From: Bog-473 sp052140165
GTDB lineage: Bacteria; Actinomycetota; Acidimicrobiia; Acidimicrobiales; RAAP-2
Assembly: GCA_052140165.1 (NCBI GenBank)
Contig: JBKQUM010000117.1
Coordinates: 1 to 64,000 of the forward strand
Direction: 5' to 3'
DNA: 64,000 nucleotides
Position numbers and translations under genes: made by a program. Every line of letters starts with the position of its first letter. The stretch's first letter is position 1. This document shows positions 26,376 through 34,902 of the stretch, in pieces. Below the pieces are notes generated by a model. It was given only the letters and a program-made list of their open reading frames with translations, made no database searches and was not told the DNA's origin.

Positions 26376-26963
26376 CTACCGGCGGCGGCTCTCAACCCAC
26401 TCGTCAATCTCGGTGGGAGTCATCGAACTCCATGCTCGCCCCGAACCTCCGATGACGTGGGCGAAGTCGGTGAAGGTACTGGTGCCTTGGATCGGCATTC
26501 CGTAATGGGTTCCCGCAGGGACATCGAACACGATTTCGAGCCGCCAGTCCCTGGTGACTGAATCCCACGATTGACCGTTGACCGTTCCAGTTCCATGGCG
26601 ACAATCGGGTCCTGGTTTGCGGCTCGTTACAAGGGCCTCGACCCGAGTTCCTATCGACGGCAGATTGGTACGAGGTGGTGGCAGCCGTCCCTCGTTGCAG
26701 ACCTGCTCCCGAGCCGCATTGAGGAAGGCCGCAATCGAGGCCCGCTCCTCTTCGGTACGTTCTAACCATTCCCGGTCCACGAACGTCAACATCTCGGTGC
26801 TCAGGTCGTGAACGGGACACGCCGAGAGTTGGTCGAGGTCATCCGGAGTGCCGACGATCACTGTTCCGTCCGGCTGGACCGTCAATCGGGGAAGGTGCGC
26901 TCTCGACATGTGCTCCTCCATCGAACTCGGCGTTGCAATACCGTGCTGGTCGCTGTTCTTCAT
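26376..26963 (-). CDS. hypothetical protein with a decayed second copy nearby
   Basis: A 195-residue protein of unknown function. ATG 26963 is fixed by AGGAGG with 7-nt spacing. Visible parts are VQPDGTVIVGTPDDLDQLSA, an HDLSTEMLTFVDREWLERT helix and a C-terminus DFAHVIGGSGRAWSSM then TPTEIDEWVESRR. The C-terminal block recurs as a broken copy at 28536-28640. It is downstream of the HNH gene on the same strand, 19 bp away, and may be co-transcribed with it. Confidence 0.65.
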   Translation of the reverse strand: MKNSDQHGIATPSSMEEHMSRAHLPRLTVQPDGTVIVGTPDDLDQLSACPVHDLSTEMLTFVDREWLERTEEERASIAAFLNAAREQVCNEGRLPPPRTNLPSIGTRVEALVTSRKPGPDCRHGTGTVNGQSWDSVTRDWRLEIVFDVPAGTHYGMPIQGTSTFTDFAHVIGGSGRAWSSMTPTEIDEWVESRRR

Positions 26964-26982
26964 TCGAACTCCTCCTGGGCTT

Positions 26983-27705
26983 TCAACAACGACCAGTTCG
27001 GGGGAGGCGTCGCCCTCGAATCTGGCCGTAGGACATGGAGGGGAAGGGTCTTTCCGGAGGGATGGGGATTCCCGCTACCGGGTGAGTAGGTATGCGAGCC
27101 ACTTGAGGTGCGGGGCGAACCGGGAAATGGGGAACTTGGTCGTCAGGCCGTAGCGATATAAGTTCCAGCTCGAACTGTTGGTAGTAGTAGCGGATCCCTC
27201 GGAATCTAGATGATCGGATTCGGCCTCCTGCTTCGGGTCGCACATTGCCCAGTGCAATGTCTGCGACTTGACGTTTGGTCAGCCCGAGCTGCTTCCCGAC
27301 CTCATCTTCATCGTGGCTCAGCGTGACGAGCAATCGAATCCTGCGGATCTCGCTGTCGGGTAGTTGTCGCACTCGCCCCCTGGTTGCCTGCCGAGGCTTC
27401 GGCTTCCATCGTTCGGTTGGCTTGGCCCACCAGTGAGAAGCTTTGCAGCAGAGCTTGTTGCCGCAGAGGTTGCGAAGGTACCGAGGGAGTTCGCCGGTGG
27501 CCACGTAGTAAGCGACACGGTGCGCCAGTACGTACTTGTCGTCGCCGCCATCCTCGGATCTCCACAAGTAACGTCCATGTCCGCTGCTGTGTCGGGGTCC
27601 CTTCCACGGCCAACACCCGTTCCCGGACTGATCCACGAGCAAGAGAAACCGCCCTCGGAAGTTGGCCTGCGCCCTCTTATCCAGGCTCACATCCGCAACC
27701 TTCAC
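26983..27705 (-). CDS. HNH-type (homing-like) endonuclease with HTH tail
   Basis: About 240 residues. CWPWKGPRHSSGHGRYLW, VLAHRVAYYVATGELPRY and LCGNKLCCKASHWW follow the pattern of HNH_3 homing endonucleases (CWxW, HR, CxNxxCxxxxH). The usual His before the Cys is replaced (RNLCGN). The second half has an HTH-like segment (DEVGKQLGLTKRQVADIAL) that could read DNA. The GTG 27705 start is chosen for the AGAGG upstream; TTG 27723 is possible. It follows the GIY-YIG gene by 4 bp. Confidence 0.72.
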   Translation of the reverse strand: MKVADVSLDKRAQANFRGRFLLLVDQSGNGCWPWKGPRHSSGHGRYLWRSEDGGDDKYVLAHRVAYYVATGELPRYLRNLCGNKLCCKASHWWAKPTERWKPKPRQATRGRVRQLPDSEIRRIRLLVTLSHDEDEVGKQLGLTKRQVADIALGNVRPEAGGRIRSSRFRGIRYYYQQFELELISLRPDDQVPHFPVRPAPQVARIPTHPVAGIPIPPERPFPSMSYGQIRGRRLPRTGRC

Positions 27706-27709
27706 GGGA

Positions 27710-28228
27710 CTAAGCCTCTGCAAGTTCTTGTGCAGGGGTGCAACTTCCTAGGTGCGAGCTGTCCATTGTCCATTGGTGAGTCGTGTGGCATGTGGTTAGG
27801 TCCTCCACCTTGAGAAGGGACTCGCACATCCGGACCAGCTCTGCTCTCAACAGGGCCTGACCGAAGTCCGTGCTTAGGAGTAGCTCTGCGCCTTCGAGCC
27901 AGTAGGCCCTCCCCCCGGCAGGAGGCTGACGGTTGAGAGTGCGTCGTCCATCGGTATAGAGCTTCTCTTCGTACCAACGCTGTTCGGCTTCGATGCGGTC
28001 TGCGTGGTTCCCTTCGCCCTTCTCAAGAACGGACCATGAGAACTCGACGCCCTGCTTGGCCAACTTCCCTACAGGGCTGTCTTTGGAGGAGAGGTGCTGA
28101 GCGAAGCGCACTGGCGTCGTTCGGGTGGTGCATCCGACGTACCAGTAATGATCGCTCTCGATGAAGTACACCTCGAACGGCGTAGATTCTTCTGACTTCG
28201 TAGTATGCGACGGCTTCGACTTGAGCAT
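27710..28228 (-). CDS. GIY-YIG nuclease-domain protein
   Basis: A 172-residue protein. The N-terminal half is a GIY-YIG domain (FEVYFIESDHYWYVGCTTR, RFAQHLS, then WSVLEKGEGNHADRIEAEQRWYEE with the Glu). The GIY and YIG tripeptides appear as VYF and YVG, as in divergent members. ATG 28228 follows AAGGGG. It is paired with an HNH gene; two different nuclease folds in a row suggest a homing or element-maintenance role, or defence. Residues past 115 match nothing I recognise. Confidence 0.75.
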   Translation of the reverse strand: MLKSKPSHTTKSEESTPFEVYFIESDHYWYVGCTTRTTPVRFAQHLSSKDSPVGKLAKQGVEFSWSVLEKGEGNHADRIEAEQRWYEEKLYTDGRRTLNRQPPAGGRAYWLEGAELLLSTDFGQALLRAELVRMCESLLKVEDLTTCHTTHQWTMDSSHLGSCTPAQELAEA

Positions 28229-28920
28229 CGAGCGACAACCCCTTGCGTCTTGGCGGAGCACGACGGAGTTGTGCTCTCACCTCTTACGCAAGGACTTGCG
28301 CCCAATATGACAGCGTGGATGAGAGGCGTGGCAGCCGGTGCGACGTGGCGAAGGCCATTGGTCGCATGGAAGGCAGGCAAGTCGTCTGAACGTGGGCCGC
28401 TCGGCTGTACGTCCGAAGCCTCAGAGAGTCGTGAGACGGCCCTAAATGCCCCCCAGACCCGTTCAATCTGCGCTCAGGCACCACGGGTGCCCTGCACTCG
28501 CAAATCGCATCCTGGAGCCCCGTTTTCGAGATTCTTCAATCTCCCGCCGAGTAACGCTCCTCCAGCCATTGGTCGATTTCATTCGGCGTCAACGAGGAGA
28601 AGTTCACTCCGGCCCGCTGATCACATGCACGAGTGCAGAAAGTCCAAGCGCCCAAGAACCGTCTCTCGTAGCGACCTCTGGTGGACCACTCGCCCGGCTC
28701 TTGGCGATGGGACACGGCCGTCGGTGTCGGCGGGGCTCTCGTCAGAGGCGCTCAGAGCCGCCGAAGGCATGTCGGGGTAGATCCGTACATGCGGCATTTA
28801 GAAAGGCCGAGACGCAATCCTGGGGGCGCTGTGGGGCCGTGTGGCGAGACGGCGGCGGCGCACCTCGCCGTTCGCCGGGCATTCCGCACGTCGTGCATCC
28901 CTGCTCGTCTCTTGGAGGAG
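28229..28920. other. gene-poor stretch with remnants
   Basis: About 690 bp without an intact gene. It holds the broken copy at 28536-28640. Frames on both strands are short or have poor third-base bias, which suggests decayed sequence. Confidence 0.5.
28536..28640 (-). pseudogene. broken copy of the 26376 gene C-terminus
   Basis: The minus strand reads AGVNFSSLTPNEIDQWLEER before a stop at 28536, matching GRAWSSMTPTEIDEWVESRR of the intact gene. Just upstream another frame gives ALVHVISGPE, matching FAHVIGGSG, so a frameshift separates the parts. No start or N-terminal homology is clear. It is a decayed paralogue within the element. Confidence 0.6.
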
Positions 28921-30492
28921 CTACCCCTCGACGATGGGAGTCGGTGGAACGAACCCAGGCTTCGAGTACTGCTCGACCGTGCTCTCACTGCTTGTCCCTG
29001 GTTCTGCTTCTGAGATCTCCCTGCTCACCACTACCGTGGTACTCCCACTAACATGTGTGGTGTTGGTGGGGGTTGAACCTATAGAACGATCAATGGTGAA
29101 CGAACCAGCCAACAGGGGTAACTCACCTAAGTCCTCATGAGTGGGAACACACGGGTCGGTGGTGTCCAAACGAGGATTCTTCCGAGACTCGGGTGGAAGT
29201 AGTCGGTAGATGTAGGGGTCGTCGTTGTTGCGATCCGGTTCGGGGACGACTTCGATCCAGCCGAGGGTGAGCAACCCTAGGAAGGCCCGCCACACGGTCA
29301 TCTTGCTAAGCCCGGTGACCTCGGCGATCTCGGTCTTGACGCAGATCGGCTCGGTGCTCGCCTGCCGCACGGCACTGTCGAGGATGACGTGAAGAACTTG
29401 TCTCATCGACTCAGCCGAAGCCCGATTACCTGGTCCACCCTTGCCGAACTCACTCCGGGTCCACTCGTAGCAGTCGATTTCGGCTCGGATCTCCTCGATG
29501 GTCATGACCTGAGCGACGAGGTAGCGATGCGCATAGAACAAGTTGCGGTCGAACCATGCTCGACCGTGGTCCCGTAGACCATCTTCGAGCGGGCTGTTGA
29601 GCATACGGATGTACAGCGCATCGGGGTCGAACCGCACCGAGGCGGCTCCGAGGATGGCTCGCCACATGGCATGGCTACGGTCTTCGTCGTCCGGGTCTCC
29701 GTTGGCCAGCAGCAACAACGTGTCCCGACCGAGTAGGGCATCCGGATCGACGTTGGCCATTCGTTCGTGGGCCATGCGGTCGAGTGTGTTGGGGTCTCCG
29801 ACTGCAAAGAGCCGAGGTGCTGACTTGCTCTTGCGAGCGGGGCGCTCGGGATCAGTAAGTGTGAGAGGTTCTGGCGTCTGGCACCATGCCAGGGGCAGTT
29901 CGGCAATCTCGGCGTCCGGATCTTCCCAGCGGTAGGGCGTTCCGTTCGGGTGGATGCTCGGCGGCAGGACGACTAATCCACTGTTCCTGGTGTCGATCAC
30001 TCCACCAGAGTCGGCCTCTGGGTGCGAGCGCAACCACTCTGCGACCACTGGCAAGCGGTCCCCGAACGGCCCGTAGCCCGGTGGGAGGCGGAAGAACAAC
30101 TGGCGTCCACCGCCGCCAGTCAGATTCGTGAGTGTCGGTGGGAGCATGCCGTGCAACTCTTCGAGGCTTGCCAGTGCCTCGCTGCCGCTCATCTTGCCGG
30201 GCTTCTCGTCTACGTCGAGTACGAGGAGGTCTCCGCCTGTTTGTATGCCGATGTTCAGGTTCGGCTCGGCTGCGAACCAGCTTCGGATCTCGGCTTCCGT
30301 TGCGGCGGGACGCTCCTTGTAACCCTTCTTTAGCCGATGCCATGGCCTTTTGAGCCGAGGTTCTACCGGGACAGTGAACCAGCCTCTATGTGTTGCGTAG
30401 TCGAGGGCCGCATTGAGGGTGCTGGTCGTGAGGATAGGAGGTGAGCTACCGCTGGCCGCCAGGAAGTCGGGCCATTCGTTGGAAGCCAACAT
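28921..30492 (-). CDS. prim-pol domain replication protein (element)
   Basis: A 523-residue protein. The N-terminal bifunctional primase-polymerase domain has YATHRGWFTVPVEPRLKRPW, the catalytic DxD in LLVLDVDEKPG, TGGGGRQLFFRLP and GVIDTRNSGLVVLPPSIHPN. The usual His of the second motif (sGGxGxH) is Gln here. The C-terminal part has a winged-helix-like region (CVKTEIAEVTGLSKMTVWRA) that may bind the origin. ATG 30492 follows AGAGG; TTG 30558 is possible. Similar proteins serve as Rep in actinobacterial integrative elements. The 30493-30789 gap shows no clear gene but could hold an origin or excisionase. Confidence 0.85.
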   Translation of the reverse strand: MLASNEWPDFLAASGSSPPILTTSTLNAALDYATHRGWFTVPVEPRLKRPWHRLKKGYKERPAATEAEIRSWFAAEPNLNIGIQTGGDLLVLDVDEKPGKMSGSEALASLEELHGMLPPTLTNLTGGGGRQLFFRLPPGYGPFGDRLPVVAEWLRSHPEADSGGVIDTRNSGLVVLPPSIHPNGTPYRWEDPDAEIAELPLAWCQTPEPLTLTDPERPARKSKSAPRLFAVGDPNTLDRMAHERMANVDPDALLGRDTLLLLANGDPDDEDRSHAMWRAILGAASVRFDPDALYIRMLNSPLEDGLRDHGRAWFDRNLFYAHRYLVAQVMTIEEIRAEIDCYEWTRSEFGKGGPGNRASAESMRQVLHVILDSAVRQASTEPICVKTEIAEVTGLSKMTVWRAFLGLLTLGWIEVVPEPDRNNDDPYIYRLLPPESRKNPRLDTTDPCVPTHEDLGELPLLAGSFTIDRSIGSTPTNTTHVSGSTTVVVSREISEAEPGTSSESTVEQYSKPGFVPPTPIVEG

Positions 30493-30789
30493 GGGGACGC
30501 CTCTGTTCTTGGACGCCTTGCTGTGAAGGAATCCCGATGGCGACTCGGAGGCGTCCAAGCGAACAAGCCGCCACCGGGGATACTTCCAGTGTGACAGATG
30601 AACTCGTCTTGCTTTTGCAAGGGCCGACCAGGGGTTATGCCCGGCGAGGCAAGCTCATTCGTCTTCCTCTTCGTCGGGCGGATGAGTGCGTGGTAACGCA
30701 TGATCCCGGCTTCGGTCGAGGGCTTCTTCGTTCTCGACTGGGGTGTTAGAGCATTCAAGTTGCTCGCTACGAGCGGTCTGTTCGCTTGC

Positions 30790-32412
30790 TTACGAGGCCC
30801 GTGAAGATGTCGGATCGCTTGGCGACTTCGGAATGGGCCGACCCTTCCTTTTCTTCCTCTTGATCTCGTCGGGAGTCAAGAGACGGTCACGGAGGATGGT
30901 CTCAGGCAAGGGTTGTTCGGGATCCGTGCTGAACAAGATCGTCGGAACTCGCCATGCGCCATCGGCACCCCGATACATCCTGACCATCTTCTGGATTGCC
31001 GCCGTGCGGTAGGCCACCTTGACCCGATCCGGATCGAAGTTGTGGCTACCAAGGTTCGTAGCCTTGCCGACCTCGATACGATCCACGAGGCTCAGGATGA
31101 TCGCCCGCTTGTCTTCGGCAGACATGTCTTGCCATCCGGACTGGACATCGCCTCCTAGTCTGCTGAGAGCCGTTCTGCCACGAAGGCTCGCCAACTCAGT
31201 ATCCCGGCCCTCGATCCGCTCCCGAAGCCGTAGGGATTGCTTCTGGTAGTTCTTACGGTCTATCTCGCCGTCACCGAGCATGTCTGACAGGTCCGAGAGA
31301 ATCTTGTCGTCCTCGGCGTTGGCCAGTACCAACTGACGAGCCTTCTCGGCACCGCCTTCCTCTTCGCCCCGGAGCACGTCTCGAAGATCAGGTGAGTCGG
31401 CCATGGGCAAGATCAGGTCGAAGACGAACCGCTCGAACTGGTCAGCATTGATCGAGACGCCACCACAGCCGATGTTCCCTTCCTTCCGGCACCTGTAGCG
31501 CCTACCGTCACTCCGGGGGTTGGCGTGCAGGAACTGGCCGCAAAGCGCACACTTGGCGATTCCCCGGAGCGGATAGCTCTGACTAGCTCTCGGCTGCCGA
31601 CGAGCAGGGTCTTGGAGGATGGTGCACACCTGCTGCCACTTAGCCTCGTCCAGGATCGGCTTCCACATCGCTTTGCCGATGATCTCGCCTTGGTGCTCAC
31701 GAAGACCAGCCACACGAGGCGATGTGAGGATCGACTTGACCTGAGTGTCGTAGAAGACGTTCCCCTTGGTCGAACGAATGCCCCGGTCATTCCAGTCCTT
31801 GGTCACGGCTCGAAGACTGATACCTTCAAGAATCCGCTCGGCAGCTTCCCGGATTAGGACTGCCTCCGGCTTGTTGATGGTGACCTTGTCCTTCTCGTAT
31901 CCGAAAGCACGGCTACCACCAGTCGGCAAACCCTTCCTGGCACGAGCCAACATCGCCTTCTTCGTCCTGTCGCTGATTCGGTCGGTCTCGTACTTGGCGT
32001 CGTTGACCTCGTCCCGTAGATCCTTGCGGTCTCGGGAATCGTTCAGGTTGTACTCGTTGTGCCGCCGATCAGTGCGAACACGGATCATGCCAGCGGCTCT
32101 GGCCGCCTTCATGAAGTCCTCAAGCTCAGACGGCTCACGGTGCAGTCGGTCGGAGATCGACACAACAACCACGTCGATCTTCCCTGCACGTATGTCGGCC
32201 ATCATGGCGTCGTAGGCCGGTCGTGGCTTGTTGGGATCAGCCGCCGTCGTGTCGTTGTCCTCGTAGGGACCGACGATCTGCCAGCCTTCTCGCTCGCAGA
32301 TGTCTCGACAGTCTTCGAGTTGCCGGTCCACTCCTAGCCTGCGTTGTCTGGGGTCCGAGGAGATCCGAACGTATACTGCCGCATTGGTCCTGGTCCTAGG
32401 CTTGGCAGCCAT
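30790..32412 (-). CDS. large serine recombinase (element integrase)
   Basis: 540 residues. The resolvase domain has catalytic Ser18 in AAVYVRISSDPRQRR and VVVVSISDRLHREPSELEDF. The recombinase domain follows (GGSRAFGYEKDKVTINKPEA, SILTSPRVAGLREHQGE), then a zinc ribbon (CALCGQFLHANPRSDGRRYR, C-x5-C at KEGNIGCGG) and a coiled coil near the C-terminus. It starts 43 bp from the right core, as integrases usually do next to attP. It should catalyse insertion into the secernin gene; excision would need a directionality factor, not identified here. Confidence 0.95.
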   Translation of the reverse strand: MAAKPRTRTNAAVYVRISSDPRQRRLGVDRQLEDCRDICEREGWQIVGPYEDNDTTAADPNKPRPAYDAMMADIRAGKIDVVVVSISDRLHREPSELEDFMKAARAAGMIRVRTDRRHNEYNLNDSRDRKDLRDEVNDAKYETDRISDRTKKAMLARARKGLPTGGSRAFGYEKDKVTINKPEAVLIREAAERILEGISLRAVTKDWNDRGIRSTKGNVFYDTQVKSILTSPRVAGLREHQGEIIGKAMWKPILDEAKWQQVCTILQDPARRQPRASQSYPLRGIAKCALCGQFLHANPRSDGRRYRCRKEGNIGCGGVSINADQFERFVFDLILPMADSPDLRDVLRGEEEGGAEKARQLVLANAEDDKILSDLSDMLGDGEIDRKNYQKQSLRLRERIEGRDTELASLRGRTALSRLGGDVQSGWQDMSAEDKRAIILSLVDRIEVGKATNLGSHNFDPDRVKVAYRTAAIQKMVRMYRGADGAWRVPTILFSTDPEQPLPETILRDRLLTPDEIKRKKRKGRPIPKSPSDPTSSRAS

Positions 32413-32421
32413 ACTGCGAGC

Positions 32422-32655
32422 TTAGTTCATCATGGTGGCAATCACATTACTGAGGCCCCAGAGCCAGGTGGGGCACGACAAGAAGGTGGCGTGCGCTCCG
32501 GTGTCGCCGATCGAGAGGTACTGCGTGCGCAGCGTGCAGCCGGCCGAGCTGCGCCGGCCGAAGGGCCAGGCGACCTGCACCTCGCCCGGTGGGCGGTCCG
32601 AGTTCTTGGCGAACACCATGCCGGCCGGCCCCGGGGCGCACAGCGTGTCGCACAT
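32422..32655 (-). pseudogene. secernin / peptidase C69-like gene, N-terminal part (split by element)
   Basis: ATG 32655 starts MCDTLCAPGPAGMVFAKNSD, the classic secernin N-terminus with the nucleophile Cys2 and the FxKNSDRP motif. The gene reads normally to CPTWLWG and then enters element sequence (LSNVIATMMN, stop at 32422). The first 67 codons are host gene; the rest is at 17009-18024. It is divergent from the P450 gene, so the original promoter is still present. Confidence 0.88.
32434..32459. other. right attachment site of the element
   Basis: The core GCCCC (32455-32459) is where the match to the secernin gene begins. Element-side GGTGGCAA (32434-32441) is the inverted counterpart of TTGACACC at the left end. 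Confidence 0.72.
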
Positions 32656-32683
32656 GGTCGCAGTGTAGGGAGGGTGGCTATCG

Positions 32684-33973
32684 TTGGACGACGTGGAACC
32701 GCGCGCCGTCCTCGCCCCCGACGAGATCGACCTCTCCGACATGGAGTTCTGGGCCCGCCCCTGGGACGAACGCGAGGGAGCGTTCCAGACGCTGCGGCGC
32801 GAGCGCCCCATGCCCTTCTTCAAGGAGCCCGAGATCCCCGAGGCACTCACCTATGTGATCCCCAAGGGCCCCGGCTACTACGCGCTGACGCGCCACGCCC
32901 ACATTTCCGAGGCGAGCCGCCACCCCGAGATCTTCCAGTCCGGGCAGGGCGCCACGTCCATGATGGACATGCCGGCGGAGATGCTCGACTTCTTCGGATC
33001 GATGATCAACATGGACAACCCGCGCCACGCCCGCCTCCGCCGCATCGTGTCGGCCGCGTTCAACCCCCGCATGATCAAGTCCATCGAGGACCGTATCGAT
33101 TTCGTCGCCAGCGACGTCATCGACCGTGTGGCCCCGTTGGGTGGGTGCGACTTCGTGACCGAAGTCGCGGCGCGGCTCCCGCTCGAGATCATCTGCGACA
33201 TGATGGGTGTCGCCGCAGCGGACTACGACACCGTCTTCCACGCCTCGAACGTCATCCTCTCCAACGGCGACCCCGAATACGTGGAGGAGGGCGCGGACCC
33301 GATGGTCGCCTTCATGACCGCGGCCCAGCAGCTCAACATCCTCATGACCGATCTCGCCGGCTTCCGCCGAGAGCACCCGACCGAGGACGTCACTTCCGCG
33401 CTCGTCAACACGAACGTCGACGGGGAGGCCCTCACCGACACCGAGCTGGCCTCGTTCTTCATCCTGCTCGTGGTCGCCGGCAACGAGACGACCCGCAACG
33501 CCATCAGCCACGGCCTGCTGGCGATGAGCCAGTACCCCGACCAGCGGGCACTGTGGCAGGCCGACCCGGCCGGGATCGCCGCCACCGGCGTCGACGAGAT
33601 CGTGCGCTGGGGCTCGCCGGTGATCTGGATGCGCCGCACGGTGGGCGCGGACACCGTGCTCGGCTCGGTCGAGCTCCACCGAGGCGACAAGGTCATCATG
33701 TTCTACAACTCGGCCAACCGCGACGAGGACGTCTTCGAGGACCCGTACACCTTCGACGTGCGGCGCAACCCGAACCCCCACATCGGGTTCGGGGCGGCGG
33801 GGCCGCACTTCTGCCTGGGCGCGCACCTGGCCCGCCAGGAGATCGACGTGATGTTCCGCCGCCTCTTCGAGCGCCTGCCCGACATCGAGAGCGTGGGCGA
33901 GCCGGACCGGCTGCTCTCGCCGTTCATCAACGGGATCAAGCACCTCGACTGCACCTTCACCCCGGCCGGCTGA
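32684..33973 (+). CDS. cytochrome P450
   Basis: A 429-residue P450. The I-helix motif VVAGNETTRNAISHG, the ExxR helix (VDEIVRWGSP region) and the heme loop GFGAAGPHFCLGAHLAR with the Cys ligand are all visible. The style resembles actinobacterial CYP124/125/142-type enzymes acting on sterols or lipids, but the substrate is not shown. The start is TTG 32684 behind AGGGAGGG; GTG 32693 is possible. No redox partner is adjacent; the 3Fe-4S-type ferredoxin at 38323 could serve it. Confidence 0.93.
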   Translation: MDDVEPRAVLAPDEIDLSDMEFWARPWDEREGAFQTLRRERPMPFFKEPEIPEALTYVIPKGPGYYALTRHAHISEASRHPEIFQSGQGATSMMDMPAEMLDFFGSMINMDNPRHARLRRIVSAAFNPRMIKSIEDRIDFVASDVIDRVAPLGGCDFVTEVAARLPLEIICDMMGVAAADYDTVFHASNVILSNGDPEYVEEGADPMVAFMTAAQQLNILMTDLAGFRREHPTEDVTSALVNTNVDGEALTDTELASFFILLVVAGNETTRNAISHGLLAMSQYPDQRALWQADPAGIAATGVDEIVRWGSPVIWMRRTVGADTVLGSVELHRGDKVIMFYNSANRDEDVFEDPYTFDVRRNPNPHIGFGAAGPHFCLGAHLARQEIDVMFRRLFERLPDIESVGEPDRLLSPFINGIKHLDCTFTPAG

Positions 33974-34021
33974 GCCGGGCGCGGGACCGGCCGCACTCCC
34001 CCGGCGCCGGCCCGCGGCGCG

Positions 34022-34894
34022 TCACCCCCGGCGGTACCCCCCGAGGTGTTCGACGATGCGCGCCTGGATGACCTCGGCGGTCGGGTCGGTCCAGACGCTG
34101 AGATGGGTCCCCCGCTCCACGCGCAGGATCTCGGACCCGGCGATCCCGGCGAGGGCCCGTTCGGAGTGCTCGGGCCCGACGTCGCTGTCGGCGGTGCCGT
34201 GGACGAGCAGCGTGGGCGACACCACGGAGCCGAGCGGGACGTCGAGGCCGGGGAAGCGGTGCTCGTCGTTCTTCAGCCCGGCGCGGCGGCCCGAGAGCGT
34301 GGCGCTGAGGTCGAGGACGAAGTCCCGCGTCTCCTCGTGGTCCCAGATGTGCTCGGTCAGCTCCTCGACCTCCGCGTCGGTCAGGTGCCCCTCCTCCTTG
34401 ACGGTCGAGGCCACGAGGGACTTCGGCGCGTGCTCGGCCAGGGCACGGAGGACGTGGTGGCCCAGCCCGCTCGACATCAGGCTCCGCTCGATGCGGGCGA
34501 CCCCGGTGGCGAACGTGTACGGACCGCTGACGGCGGCACAGGCGACGAGCGACCGCACGCGTTCGGGGTGCGCCGCGGCCAGCTGGTAGGCCGAGGGACC
34601 CCCACCCGACCAGCACATCACCGCGAACGAGTCGACCCCCAGGCCGTCCATCAGCCCCCGCAGCAACTCGGCGGTGCCCTCCGCGCCGCCATTGGCCTCG
34701 GTGAGCGGCGTGCCCGGATAGCCGGGCCTCGAAGGGGCGACGACCCGGAACCCGGCATCGACGAGGAAGCGGCCCATCAGCGCACCCTGGTCCGAGCCGC
34801 CCGGTGACCCGTGCACGAAGAGGACCGGGCTGCCGTCCCCGTGGTCGACGAAGCCGACGGCACCTGAGGGGGTCTCGAGGACGAGGTCGCCCAT
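34022..34894 (-). CDS. alpha/beta hydrolase
   Basis: A 290-residue alpha/beta-hydrolase: oxyanion region VLFVHGSPGGSDQG, nucleophile elbow VMCWSGGGPSAYQLA (Ser), late Asp in LLVHGTADSDVGPEH and His in ERGTHLSVWTDP. It is a cytoplasmic esterase, lactonase or haloalkane-type hydrolase of unknown substrate. ATG 34894 is the start of conservation; the frame to 35068 overlaps the AhpD-like gene. It forms a likely operon with the AhpD-like and TetR genes. Confidence 0.9.
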   Translation of the reverse strand: MGDLVLETPSGAVGFVDHGDGSPVLFVHGSPGGSDQGALMGRFLVDAGFRVVAPSRPGYPGTPLTEANGGAEGTAELLRGLMDGLGVDSFAVMCWSGGGPSAYQLAAAHPERVRSLVACAAVSGPYTFATGVARIERSLMSSGLGHHVLRALAEHAPKSLVASTVKEEGHLTDAEVEELTEHIWDHEETRDFVLDLSATLSGRRAGLKNDEHRFPGLDVPLGSVVSPTLLVHGTADSDVGPEHSERALAGIAGSEILRVERGTHLSVWTDPTAEVIQARIVEHLGGYRRG

Positions 34895-34902
34895 GGCAGC
34901 CC

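Larger units (their letters stand above)
18020..32459. mobile_element. integrated element (~14.4 kb) in the secernin gene, serine-integrase type
   Basis: The element separates two halves of one gene. Its ends carry the same GCCCC core (18020-18024 and 32455-32459). A large serine recombinase lies 43 bp inside the right end. The element encodes a prim-pol replication protein, a resolvase, HNH and GIY-YIG nucleases, two sigma factors, a GntR regulator and several membrane-anchored extracellular proteins. It is clearly less GC-rich than both flanks. No TraB/FtsK, relaxase, capsid or terminase gene is seen, so it is not evidently self-transmissible nor a phage. It resembles small actinobacterial integrative elements. 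Confidence 0.88.

Noticed and set aside
18020..32459. Prophage interpretation of the element
   Set aside because: No capsid, portal, terminase, tail or lysis gene is present; the content is integrase, Rep-like, nucleases, regulators and exported proteins.
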